DNA of 64,000 nucleotides, taken from assembly GCF_006438845.1 (NCBI RefSeq), contig NZ_RCZJ01000003.1, forward strand, positions 340,353 to 404,352, given 5' to 3'. This document shows, piece by piece, positions 46,729 to 54,106 of this stretch (positions within the stretch are counted from its first letter, which is position 1; every line of letters starts with the position of its first letter). Under the pieces are notes generated by a model. The model was not told the origin of the DNA. It did not search any database and worked only from the letters and a program-made list of their open reading frames with translations. The translations under genes and the position numbers were made by a program. The stretch is from Variovorax ginsengisoli (GTDB taxonomy: Bacteria; Pseudomonadota; Gammaproteobacteria; Burkholderiales; Burkholderiaceae_C).

Positions 46729-47385
46729 TCACATACTGCCGGCGACCACGTTGATCGACAGTGCAAGCACCAGCATGTTGAAAGCGAAGGCCAGCACGCC
46801 GTGCACCAGCGTGATTCGTCGCATGTCGCGCGACGTCACCTGCACGTCGGACACTTGCGATGTCATGCCGATCACGAACGAGAAGTAGAGGAAATCGAAG
46901 TAGTCGGGGTCGAGCTTGCCGGGAAAGTCGAGCCCCGGGCCGTCGACTGTCTGCCGCATCTCCATTTGGTAGTAGCGGTGCGCGTAGTGAAAAGCGTAGA
47001 TCGTGTGGATCAGCAACCACGAAGTCGCCAGCGCCACCAGCCCCAACGCGATGTGCGCCGCGCGCTCGGCGCCGCCCATCAGCTTGACCTGCGCCAGCAG
47101 CATGGTGATGGCCGCGACACAGGCGCCGACGGCGGTGAGCATGACGATCAGGATGAGCACGTTAGGTTGGTCCAGCGACTGCGAGCGAGCGCGCGTGCGA
47201 TCGGCATCGAACGTCTCGGCCAGCCACCAGGCAAGCAGCAGGTAGACCGCCGTGCCGCAACTCCAGCCGAGCAGCGCGCAGGCGATGGGGCTGAGCGGCC
47301 ACGGCAGCAGTCCGACCGCCACCCCCGCAGCGGCCCCGTAGGCGAGCCGCTGCAGGCCTGCGGCTTCCGAGAAGATTTTGTGCAT
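46729..47385 (-). CDS. DUF1345 membrane protein
   Basis: A 218-residue integral membrane protein of the DUF1345 family. It has about five hydrophobic helices, including LAYGAAAGVAVGLLPWPL, VLILIVMLTAVGACVAAITMLL and VLAFAFNMLVLALSINVV. Family markers are WLLIHTIYAFHYAHRYY in the middle and YFDFLYFSFVIGMTSQVSDVQ. The function of the family is unknown. Start ATG at 47385; the frame runs on upstream into the next gene without support. It lies downstream of the MocR gene. Confidence 0.9.
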   Translation of the reverse strand: MHKIFSEAAGLQRLAYGAAAGVAVGLLPWPLSPIACALLGWSCGTAVYLLLAWWLAETFDADRTRARSQSLDQPNVLILIVMLTAVGACVAAITMLLAQVKLMGGAERAAHIALGLVALATSWLLIHTIYAFHYAHRYYQMEMRQTVDGPGLDFPGKLDPDYFDFLYFSFVIGMTSQVSDVQVTSRDMRRITLVHGVLAFAFNMLVLALSINVVAGSM

Positions 47386-47407
47386 GCGACGACTGTAGGG
47401 CCGCGCG

Positions 47408-48838
47408 CTACGCGACGCCGCCCGATGCCGCGAGCCGGCCGAGCGTTGCCACGGCCTGTTGCGCGCGCGCGTCCCAGGCATGGCCATAGTTCAGGCGCAG
47501 GCAGTGGGTGAATGCGCGGCTGGCGGAAAAAATCGGCCCCGGCGCGACGCTGATCCCCAGCGCGAGCGCTTGCCGGTGGAGCTGGAGCGCGTCGACCCCT
47601 TCGGGCAGTTCGACCCACAGGAAGTAGCCGCCTGCCGGCCGCGTGGCCCGCGTGCCGCGCGGAAAGTGCTGCGCCACCGCCTGCGCCAACTGGGCCTGCT
47701 GCTCTGCCAGCGTCAGGCGCAGTTTTCGCAGGTGCTTGTCGAAGCCGCCTCGTTCCAGGTAGCTCGCGAGCGCGGCCTGCGCCGGCGCCGACGCGCCCAG
47801 CGTGGTCGTGAGCTTGAGCCGTGCCACCGCCTGGGTCTGGCGGCCGGGCGCGGCCCAGCCGATGCGGTAGCCCGGCGCCAGACATTTGGAGAACGAGCTG
47901 CAGTGCATCACCAGGCCCTGCGTATCGAAGGCCTTGGCGGGGGGCGGCCGCTTGTCTCCGAAGTACAGCTCGGCATAGACGTCGTCCTCGATCAACGGAA
48001 TGGCGTGCTGCGCAAGCAGCGCGACCAGCGCCTTCTTCTTCGCCTCCGGCATCAGGCTGCCAAGCGGATTCTGGAAGGTCGTCATGAGCCAACACGCCTT
48101 GGGCGCATGGTGCTCGATCGCGTGCGCCAGCGCCGACAGGTCGATGCCTTCTCGCGGGTGGGTCGGCACTTCGATGGCCTGCAGGCCCATGCGCTCCAGG
48201 GCTTGCAGCGCGGCATAGAAAGTGGGCGATTCGACGATCACCGAATCGCCGGGCCGCGTCACCGAAGCCAGGCACAGGTTGAGCGCTTCGAGCGCACCGT
48301 TGGTGACGATGATCTCGTCGGGATGCACATGGAGCCCGTCGGCCAGGTAACGCTGTGCGATCTGGCGGCGCAGCGTGGCGTTGCCGGGCGTGAGGTCGTC
48401 GACCGTGCTCCACGGGTCCAGAGTCTTCACGCTCGACGCCAGCGCCTGGCCCAGGCGTGCCAAAGGGAAGAGCAGCGGGCTCAGGAAGGCGGAGCCGAAA
48501 GGCACCACGTCCCTCGTCTTGCTCGCTTCGAGAATCTCGAACACGCGGTCGCTGACGTCGACCGTGATGGAGCCGTCGGCCGGCTGCGAACTCAGGTCCG
48601 GCTCGGGTGGCACCGGGTGGCGCCCTGCTTCGGCGCCGGTCACGTAATAGCCGGAGCGTTCGCGCGCGCGAATGAGGCCGCGCGCCTCGAGCAGGTAGTA
48701 CGCCTGGAACACCGTAGAGGCGCTGACGCCGCGGCTGGCGGTGGTGTGGCGCACCGAAGGCACGCGATCGCCCGGGCGCAGCACGCCGGTGCGGATGGAC
48801 TCCTCGACATCGGCCGCCAGGGCCTCGTACCGCTTCAT
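47408..48838 (-). CDS. MocR-type GntR regulator with aminotransferase domain
   Basis: A 476-residue fusion of a GntR winged-helix domain (residues about 1-75, with GVLRPGDRVPSVRHTTASRGVSA and the tyrosine-rich AYYLLEARGLIRARERSG) and a fold type I aminotransferase domain. The PLP-binding Lys is in SSFSKCLAPGYRIGW, and the VTNGALEALNLC segment is typical. MocR proteins use PLP or an aminated PLP as an effector rather than catalysing turnover. ATG at 48838 follows a TTG codon that opens the frame. It is divergent from lrgA, and palindromes lie between them, so it may regulate lrgAB and itself. Confidence 0.93.
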   Translation of the reverse strand: MKRYEALAADVEESIRTGVLRPGDRVPSVRHTTASRGVSASTVFQAYYLLEARGLIRARERSGYYVTGAEAGRHPVPPEPDLSSQPADGSITVDVSDRVFEILEASKTRDVVPFGSAFLSPLLFPLARLGQALASSVKTLDPWSTVDDLTPGNATLRRQIAQRYLADGLHVHPDEIIVTNGALEALNLCLASVTRPGDSVIVESPTFYAALQALERMGLQAIEVPTHPREGIDLSALAHAIEHHAPKACWLMTTFQNPLGSLMPEAKKKALVALLAQHAIPLIEDDVYAELYFGDKRPPPAKAFDTQGLVMHCSSFSKCLAPGYRIGWAAPGRQTQAVARLKLTTTLGASAPAQAALASYLERGGFDKHLRKLRLTLAEQQAQLAQAVAQHFPRGTRATRPAGGYFLWVELPEGVDALQLHRQALALGISVAPGPIFSASRAFTHCLRLNYGHAWDARAQQAVATLGRLAASGGVA

Positions 48839-48910
48839 CAATGCTCTTTCCGGGCGCCGCCCCCTGCTGATCCGTACTCTTGAGAAGCAACTGCTGATGC
48901 TGCAAGTCGC

Positions 48911-48949
48911 ACCGGCGGTTTAGCATCGCCGGTTGTCCGACATTGTCGG
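48911..48949. promoter_or_regulatory. Two palindromes between mocR and lrgA
   Basis: ACCGGCG (48911-48917) and CGCCGGT (48927-48933) form a perfect inverted repeat with a nine-base centre. Next to it CCGACA-T-TGTCGG (48937-48949) is a perfect 13-base palindrome. They lie in the 129-base divergent spacer, 19 bases before the lrgA start at 48968, and are candidate operators for the MocR protein. Confidence 0.6.
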
Positions 48950-48967
48950 CTGCCACCGACCCTCTTC

Positions 48968-49318
48968 ATGATCCATGCCTTCGCTGCGCTGCTCGCGCTG
49001 CAGCTGCTCGGCGAGCTGCTCGTCCATGCCTTCGGCCTGCCGCTTCCGGGCGCCCTGCTCGGCATGCTGCTGTTGTTCGCCGGCTTGCTGGTGATCGGCC
49101 GCGTTCCTGACGCGCTGAACCGCACCGCCGGCACGCTGCTGCAGAACATGATGCTGCTGTTCGTGCCCGCAGTGACTGGCGTGATGGTGCACTTCCATCG
49201 CGTGGCGAAGGAGTGGCAGCCTTTTCTGGTCGCCTGTGTCGTCGGTGCGGTGGTGACGCTCGCCGTCACGGCGCTCACACTGAACTGGCTGCTCAAGCGC
49301 ATGGCGCCGGCACGATGA
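48968..49318 (+). CDS. lrgA: CidA/LrgA family protein
   Basis: A 116-residue inner-membrane protein with four hydrophobic helices, of the holin-like CidA/LrgA family. It contains LPGALLGMLLLFAGLLVIGRVPD and the conserved LFVPAVTGVMVHFHRVAKEW. In several bacteria the family modulates lysis or metabolite export (for example pyruvate). It overlaps lrgB as ATGA and is divergent from the MocR gene. Confidence 0.92.
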   Translation: MIHAFAALLALQLLGELLVHAFGLPLPGALLGMLLLFAGLLVIGRVPDALNRTAGTLLQNMMLLFVPAVTGVMVHFHRVAKEWQPFLVACVVGAVVTLAVTALTLNWLLKRMAPAR

Positions 49319-50046
49319 GCATGGCGACGAAAGACTGGGCGCAGCTGGCGGCCTCGCCGCTGCTCTGGACCAGCGTGACGCTCGCGGCGTACCTGGCCGC
49401 GGTGTGGCTCTACCGGCGCAGCGGCGGCAACCCGTTCCTGGTGCCGGTGCTCACGGCCGTGATGCTGGTGGTCGGCGTGTTGCTGGCAAGCGGCACACCG
49501 TATGCAGTGTATGCGGACGGCACGCGACTGCTCGGCTTCCTGGTCGGGCCGGCAACGGTCGCGCTGGCGGTGCCGCTGTTCGGTCAGATCGCGCGCTTGA
49601 AGGCCATCTGGTTGCCGCTGTGCATTGCGCTGTCAGTCGGCTCGACCGCCGCCATCGGCTCGGCCGTCGGCGTGGCCTGGGCGATGGGCGGCTCGCTCGA
49701 AACGCTGATGTCGCTCGCACCGAAGTCGGCGACCATGCCGATCGCGATGCCCGTCGCCGAGCGCTTCGGCGGCCTTCCCGCGCTGGCCGCCGTGGCGGTG
49801 GCGATCACCGGCATCGTCGGAACTATCGTCTCGCGACCGTTGCTCGACCTTCTGCGGGTGAAAGACCCTGCGGCACGCGGCTTCGCGATCGGGCTGACGG
49901 CCCACGCCATCGGCATGGCGCGCGAGCTTCAGAGCCATCCCGGCACGGGTGCCTTCGCCGCGCTCGCCATGGGGCTCAACGGCATTGCCACCGCGCTGCT
50001 GATGCCGCTGGCCGTGGTCTGTTTCCAGGCATTTGGCTGGCTCTAG
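49315..50046 (+). CDS. lrgB: CidB/LrgB family protein
   Basis: A 243-residue integral membrane partner of LrgA, with about seven hydrophobic helices. Family signatures are FLVGPATVALAVPLFGQI, SLAPKSATMPIAMPVAE and the closing GFAIGLTAHAIGMARELQ. Start ATG at 49315 overlaps the lrgA TGA as ATGA. Together the two proteins form the CidAB/LrgAB system; function here is inferred only from family. Confidence 0.93.
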   Translation: MSMATKDWAQLAASPLLWTSVTLAAYLAAVWLYRRSGGNPFLVPVLTAVMLVVGVLLASGTPYAVYADGTRLLGFLVGPATVALAVPLFGQIARLKAIWLPLCIALSVGSTAAIGSAVGVAWAMGGSLETLMSLAPKSATMPIAMPVAERFGGLPALAAVAVAITGIVGTIVSRPLLDLLRVKDPAARGFAIGLTAHAIGMARELQSHPGTGAFAALAMGLNGIATALLMPLAVVCFQAFGWL

Positions 50047-50205
50047 CACTGACGCTGCTGCCGTGCGACGGATCACGCGCGAGCGCCAACTGCTCGGGTC
50101 GAACTGGCCGCATCTGATGCTGTTCGCCCGGCCGGTGCAGAGAGAGAATCGCACCTGCCCGCCGCCCAGAACGGCAATCCCCATGCCCCCCACACCGCCC
50201 TCGCC

Positions 50206-50967
50206 TTGAAGCGCACACCACGTCCTTTTTCCAACGAGTCCGTCGCGCGACGCTGGCGTCGATGCGCGCTGCGTCTGGCCTTGTGCATGACGTCGCTGCT
50301 GACCACGGCGCAGGCGCTCGCCGATTTCCGTGTACCCGACACCATCGCCCAGCGCGTTGCCGCCTGCATCGCCTGCCACGGCCGCGAGGGCGCGTCGAAC
50401 AACGCGGCCTTCTTCCCGCGGCTGGCCGGCAAGCCCGAGGGTTACCTGTTCAACCAGTTGGTGAGCTTCCGCGATGGCCGGCGCTTCAATTCGGACATGG
50501 TGCATCTGGTGCAACACCAGTCTGACGCTTACCTGCGTGAGATGGCTGCGTACTTCGCCTCGCTCGACCTGCCTTACCCCGCCGTCTCCAACGTCAGCGA
50601 CGCCTCGGCCGAAACGCTGGCGCGCGGAAAGACACTGGCATTGCAGGGGGACGCGTCGCGAGGCATACCGGCGTGCACGCAGTGCCACGGCGCGGCGCTC
50701 ACCGGCGTGCTGCCTGGCATCCCGGCGCTGGTCGGACTGCCGCGGCTCTACCTGTCGTCGCAACTCGGCGCCTGGCTCAGCAACGCCCGCCATGCGCTGG
50801 CCCCCGACTGCATGTCCGAAGTCGGTCGAAAGCTGAGCACCGACGACGTCAACGCCGTGGCTGCCTGGCTGGCGTTGCAGCCCGTACCCGATCGCGCGAA
50901 GCCTGCGTCCTCGCTGCCCGGCCTGCTGCCCATGCCATGCAGCGCCATGCCTGTGAGCCAGCGATGA
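50206..50967 (+). CDS. Dihaem cytochrome c, exported
   Basis: A 253-residue protein with two haem-binding motifs, CIACH (54-58) and CTQCH (157-161), each in its own cytochrome c4-like domain. The N-terminus is Arg-rich followed by a hydrophobic stretch and ends ALAD, indicating export to the periplasm. Axial Met candidates are SDMVHL and DCMSEVG. The TTG at 50206 opens the frame, and ATG at 50287 is another possible start that would shorten the export signal. It overlaps the next cytochrome gene as ATGA. It resembles electron-transfer subunits rather than an enzyme. Confidence 0.87.
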   Translation: MKRTPRPFSNESVARRWRRCALRLALCMTSLLTTAQALADFRVPDTIAQRVAACIACHGREGASNNAAFFPRLAGKPEGYLFNQLVSFRDGRRFNSDMVHLVQHQSDAYLREMAAYFASLDLPYPAVSNVSDASAETLARGKTLALQGDASRGIPACTQCHGAALTGVLPGIPALVGLPRLYLSSQLGAWLSNARHALAPDCMSEVGRKLSTDDVNAVAAWLALQPVPDRAKPASSLPGLLPMPCSAMPVSQR

Positions 50968-52250
50968 GAACGACGCTATGGGGGCGTATCGCCTACATCC
51001 TGGGCGGCCTGGTGGCGGCGCTCGCGCTCGCCGCGGCGGTGCTGGTCACGATGAATCTGCGCGGCGAGGACCCGCTACCGGATGCCGCCGACACTGCATG
51101 GCGCGCCACGCCCGATCAGATCGAACGGGGGCGCTATCTCGCGCTGGCCGGCAACTGCGCCGGTTGTCATACGGTGCGTGGCGGAGCGCCGTACGCTGGC
51201 GGCCTCGGCATCACGACGCCCTTCGGCACGGTGTATGCGAGCAACCTCACGCCAGACGTTCAGCAAGGCATCGGCAGTTGGAGCGCAGCCCACTTCTGGC
51301 GTGCCATGCACAATGGCCGCTCGAAAGACGGCCGGCTGCTCTACCCCGCCTTTCCGTATCCGAGCTTCACGCGCATCACCCGCGCCGATTCGGATGCGCT
51401 CTACGCCTACCTGCGCAGCGTGCCGGCCGCGGCCGTACCGAACCAGCCGCACCGCCTGCGCTTCCCGTACGACACGCAAGCCGCGCTGGCGGTGTGGCGC
51501 GCCCTCTCGTTCACACCCACCAGCTTCGTGGCCGACCCGGCCCAGCCAGCCGAATGGAACCGCGGCGCCTACCTGGTCGAAGGGCTCGGCCACTGCATCG
51601 CCTGCCACGGCAGTCGCAACGTGCTGGGCGCCACCGAGGAAAAGCGCGGGCTCTCCGGCGGCTTGATCGCGACGGAGAACTGGTACGCCCCGTCGCTCAC
51701 GTCGAAGCGCGAAGCCTCGGTGGCGGATTGGGAAGCGCGTCACGTGGTGGCGCTGCTGAAGAACGGCACGGCACCGGGCGGCTCGGTGATGGGGCCCATG
51801 GCCGACGTGGTCTACCGCAGCACCCAGCATCTGAGCGACGCCGATCTCGGCGCCATGGCGGTTTATCTGCAAAAGCTGCCTGATTCAACGCCACAAGCCG
51901 ATGCATCACCGCCAGCCCGGCGCGACACAGCCACCATGGAGCGCGGTGCCCGCATCTACGACCAACGCTGCGCCTACTGCCACGGCGACGCCGGCCAGGG
52001 CGCGAGCGGCGCCTACCCGGCGCTTGCCGGAAGCCGCGCGGTGAACATGTCCACGCCTGTCAACCTGATCCAGGTGGTGCGCCACGGTGGCTTTTTACCG
52101 TCGACCTCGGGCAACCCGAGGCCCTATGGCATGCCGCCCTTCGGTCATGTGCTCGACGACAACGACATCGCTGCCGTGCTGACCTACGTGCGCGGCGCTT
52201 GGGGCAACAATGCGCCAGCGGTGACGACGCGCGACACCATGCAGCGCTGA
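50964..52250 (+). CDS. Trihaem cytochrome c subunit
   Basis: Membrane-anchored cytochrome of 428 residues with three CXXCH motifs: CAGCH (65-69), CIACH (211-215) and CAYCH (336-340). One hydrophobic helix at about 9-30 is followed by the mature part, as in the cytochrome subunits of alcohol, aldehyde and gluconate dehydrogenases. No dehydrogenase gene is adjacent, so the electron donor is unknown. Its start overlaps the dihaem gene stop as ATGA. Together the two could form an electron-transfer chain to a terminal oxidase. Confidence 0.9.
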   Translation: MRTTLWGRIAYILGGLVAALALAAAVLVTMNLRGEDPLPDAADTAWRATPDQIERGRYLALAGNCAGCHTVRGGAPYAGGLGITTPFGTVYASNLTPDVQQGIGSWSAAHFWRAMHNGRSKDGRLLYPAFPYPSFTRITRADSDALYAYLRSVPAAAVPNQPHRLRFPYDTQAALAVWRALSFTPTSFVADPAQPAEWNRGAYLVEGLGHCIACHGSRNVLGATEEKRGLSGGLIATENWYAPSLTSKREASVADWEARHVVALLKNGTAPGGSVMGPMADVVYRSTQHLSDADLGAMAVYLQKLPDSTPQADASPPARRDTATMERGARIYDQRCAYCHGDAGQGASGAYPALAGSRAVNMSTPVNLIQVVRHGGFLPSTSGNPRPYGMPPFGHVLDDNDIAAVLTYVRGAWGNNAPAVTTRDTMQR

Positions 52251-52270
52251 TAGATCCAAGACGGCGCCGG

Positions 52271-52645
52271 TCAGGCAGCGGCCGGACGCAGGCAGAAGTC
52301 GAAAAAAGCGTCGAGCTCGGTCGACTTGTCGAAAACCGCATCGGCACCGAGCGCCAGACTGCGCAGGCGGATCGACTCGGTCGGATAGTTCGTGAGCACC
52401 ACCGCGCGTTGGCGCGGCAGACGGCTCTGGAGACGCTTGAGAACGCCGAGCCCGGAACCTTCTTTGAGGAACAAGTCGACCACCGCCAAGTCCCAGCTTT
52501 CGGGTTGGCCTGCAAGCCACGATGCGGCGTCGTGCTCGCCTTCGGCCACACCGATCACGTCGGCGTGCGCCAGGTCCTTCAAGGTCGGCACGAGGTTGTC
52601 GCGAATGGTCTTGCTGTCCTCGACCAAAAATACGCGGAGTGTCAT
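52271..52645 (-). CDS. Single-domain response regulator
   Basis: A stand-alone receiver domain of 124 residues with no output domain. Acidic pocket Asp10 (VFLVEDSKTIRDN) and phosphoacceptor Asp57 (LAVVDLFLKEGSG) are present. The switch Thr region is VVLTNYPTE, and the conserved Lys is in FDKSTELDAF. It may bind a partner or shuttle phosphate between kinases such as those at 16-22 kb, but no link is proved. Start ATG at 52645; the longer frame is not supported. It lies 52 bases downstream of a small unknown gene. Confidence 0.9.
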   Translation of the reverse strand: MTLRVFLVEDSKTIRDNLVPTLKDLAHADVIGVAEGEHDAASWLAGQPESWDLAVVDLFLKEGSGLGVLKRLQSRLPRQRAVVLTNYPTESIRLRSLALGADAVFDKSTELDAFFDFCLRPAAA

Positions 52646-52697
52646 CAACTGCTTTTCGAAGCCGCACCCGCGGGTGCATGCCTCAATGCTGCGCCGC

Positions 52698-52928
52698 TCA
52701 CGCGGTCGACGGCTCGAGGAAATCCGGCAGCGAGCCGGCCAGACCCTTGAGCAGATCGAGTTCATCGTCGGACAGCACGCGAGGCGCCGTGTCGAGGGGG
52801 AAGCTGTCACGCAGCGGCGCCTCGACCAGACACTCCGGGACCCCGTGTTGGTATGCGACATCGTGCAGCGCTTCGAGATGAAGGCCGCCAGGGTCCGAGG
52901 GAGTGGCGACGGGGGCGGCGAAATTCAT
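52698..52928 (-). CDS. Small hypothetical protein upstream of a receiver gene
   Basis: A 76-residue acidic protein that I do not recognise. It contains PSDPGGLHLEALHDVAYQHG and a C-terminal RVLSDDELDLLKGLAGSLPDFLEP with an amphipathic look. No signal peptide or membrane helix. It may be translated with the downstream receiver gene. The longer open frame reaches through the tRNA-Pro region and is not credible, so the ATG at 52928 is used. Confidence 0.55.
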   Translation of the reverse strand: MNFAAPVATPSDPGGLHLEALHDVAYQHGVPECLVEAPLRDSFPLDTAPRVLSDDELDLLKGLAGSLPDFLEPSTA

Positions 52929-53020
52929 GCCGCAATGTAGCAGTGTGCAAGACGGCGCTTTGCAGGCCAACTGCCCGAGGTAGCGAACAGGGCGCTGTGG
53001 CGCCGCAACGCCGCCGCAAC

Positions 53021-53053
53021 GAAAACGGGCCAGCGCTTTTGGCGCTGGCCCGT
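53021..53053 (-). terminator. Intrinsic terminator after tRNA-Pro
   Basis: Twelve-pair stem formed by ACGGGCCAGCGC (53025-53036) and GCGCTGGCCCGT (53042-53053), followed on the minus strand by TTTTCGTTG. It closes the tRNA-Pro transcript. Confidence 0.85.
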
Positions 53054-53070
53054 CGAACCGTCTGGCGATT

Positions 53071-53147
53071 TGGTCGGTGTGAAAGGATTCGAACCTTCGA
53101 CCCCTTGCACCCCATGCAAGTGCGCTACCAGGCTGCGCCACACACCG
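53071..53147 (-). tRNA. tRNA-Pro (GGG anticodon)
   Basis: A 77-base cloverleaf on the minus strand: acceptor CGGTGTG/CACACCG, D arm GCGC/GCGC, anticodon stem CTTGC/GCAAG around loop ATGGGGT with anticodon GGG, and T loop TTCGAAT. CCA is encoded. It reads CCC and CCU codons. The merR gene ends 26 bases upstream. Confidence 0.97.
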
Positions 53148-53156
53148 AAGCCAGCG

Positions 53157-53162
53157 ATTATA
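53157..53162 (-). promoter_or_regulatory. -10 box of tRNA-Pro
   Basis: A perfect TATAAT on the minus strand, ten bases upstream of the tRNA 5' end. No good -35 at 16-17 bases is seen. It sits between the merR stop and the tRNA, so the tRNA may be transcribed independently of the operon. Confidence 0.6.
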
Positions 53163-53172
53163 GCCGGCGTGT

Positions 53173-53655
53173 TCAGTGCCCCGTGACAAGGAGCTCGCGA
53201 ATTTCGAACAACTCACGGCGCAACTGCTGCCAAGGCGTGCGATCCGAAGCGCCGAGCGCCACCAGGGCACCGACAGCTGCGGGCGGCGCCTCATGTGTCG
53301 CCGCCTCCCACTCCTCCTGATCGATGTCCGTGGCTTCCACACCTTCGAGCACCACTTCGTCGCCCAGGCCTTGGGTCTTGCGACGCTCGCGCTCGGACTG
53401 TGTGAGCTCCTGCAATTTGTTGCGCGCGCCGCTGATGGTGAAGCCCTGGTCGTAGAGCAGATCGCGGATGCGGCGGATCATCAGCACTTCGTGGTGCTGG
53501 TAGTAACGCCGATTGCCGCGGCGCTTCATGGGGCGCAGCTGCGTGAATTCCTGCTCCCAGTAGCGCAGGACATGCGGCTTGACGCCGCAGAGTTCGCCCA
53601 CCTCACCGATGGTGAAGTAGCGTTTGACGGGAATCGGGGGGAGCGTTTTCTCCAT
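53173..53655 (-). CDS. MerR-family regulator
   Basis: A 160-residue MerR-type protein located after ihfA, a conserved pairing in many proteobacteria. Residues about 12-80 form the winged-helix domain (YFTIGEVGELCGVKPHVLRYWEQEF, then MKRRGNRRYYQHHEV). The dimerisation helix follows (RIRDLLYDQGFTISGARNKLQ). No cysteine metal site is evident, so it is probably not a metal sensor. The target is unknown. TTG at 53664 opens the frame, but ATG at 53655 gives the family-like MEKTLPPIP start. Confidence 0.9.
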   Translation of the reverse strand: MEKTLPPIPVKRYFTIGEVGELCGVKPHVLRYWEQEFTQLRPMKRRGNRRYYQHHEVLMIRRIRDLLYDQGFTISGARNKLQELTQSERERRKTQGLGDEVVLEGVEATDIDQEEWEAATHEAPPAAVGALVALGASDRTPWQQLRRELFEIRELLVTGH

Positions 53656-53720
53656 TGAAATCAAGATCGTGCGCGCGAAACCTCAGAGGTTACTCCACGC
53701 ACGCGCGCCAGACCAAGCAC

Positions 53721-54101
53721 TTATTCCACGCCGACGCGCCAGACTTCCGCGGACACGCCCTCGTCGGCCTCCTCCGCCTCGTCGGCCATCCCGCCCTGGA
53801 TCTGTTCCTTGAGCTTGGCGCTGGCATGGAAGGTCGCGACGCGGCGCTCGCCGATCGGGATCGCCTCGCCGGTGCGCGGGTTGCGGCCGGGTCGCGGCGC
53901 TTTCACGCGAATCTGAAAATTGCCGAAGCCGGAAATCTTGACGTCGGTGCCTTCGATCAAGCTGCCCGACACCAGTTCGAAGAAGGCTTCAACCATGTCC
54001 TTGGACTCGCGCTTGTTCAGGCCGATTTGCTCGAACAGCAGTTCAGCCAGATGCGCCTTGGTGAGCGCCGGCGTTTCGAGGGCTTCGAGCGTGAAATCCA
54101 T
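53721..54101 (-). CDS. ihfA: Integration host factor alpha subunit (IhfA)
   Basis: DNA-bending protein of 126 residues that works as a heterodimer with IhfB. The core (LTKAHLAELLFEQIGLNKRESKDMV, then KISGFGNFQIRVKAPRPGRNP with the proline that intercalates) matches IhfA. A C-terminal extension of about 20 acidic residues beyond the usual end (EEADEGVSAEVWRVGVE) is longer than in E. coli. It lies five bases after pheT and ahead of merR, as in many proteobacteria. A role for the tail is unknown. Confidence 0.95.
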   Translation of the reverse strand: MDFTLEALETPALTKAHLAELLFEQIGLNKRESKDMVEAFFELVSGSLIEGTDVKISGFGNFQIRVKAPRPGRNPRTGEAIPIGERRVATFHASAKLKEQIQGGMADEAEEADEGVSAEVWRVGVE

Positions 54102-54106
54102 GGCGT

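Noticed and set aside
52698..53342. 214-codon minus-strand ORF through tRNA-Pro
   Set aside because: Runs through the tRNA gene and terminator. Only the last 76 codons from the ATG at 52928 look protein-like.
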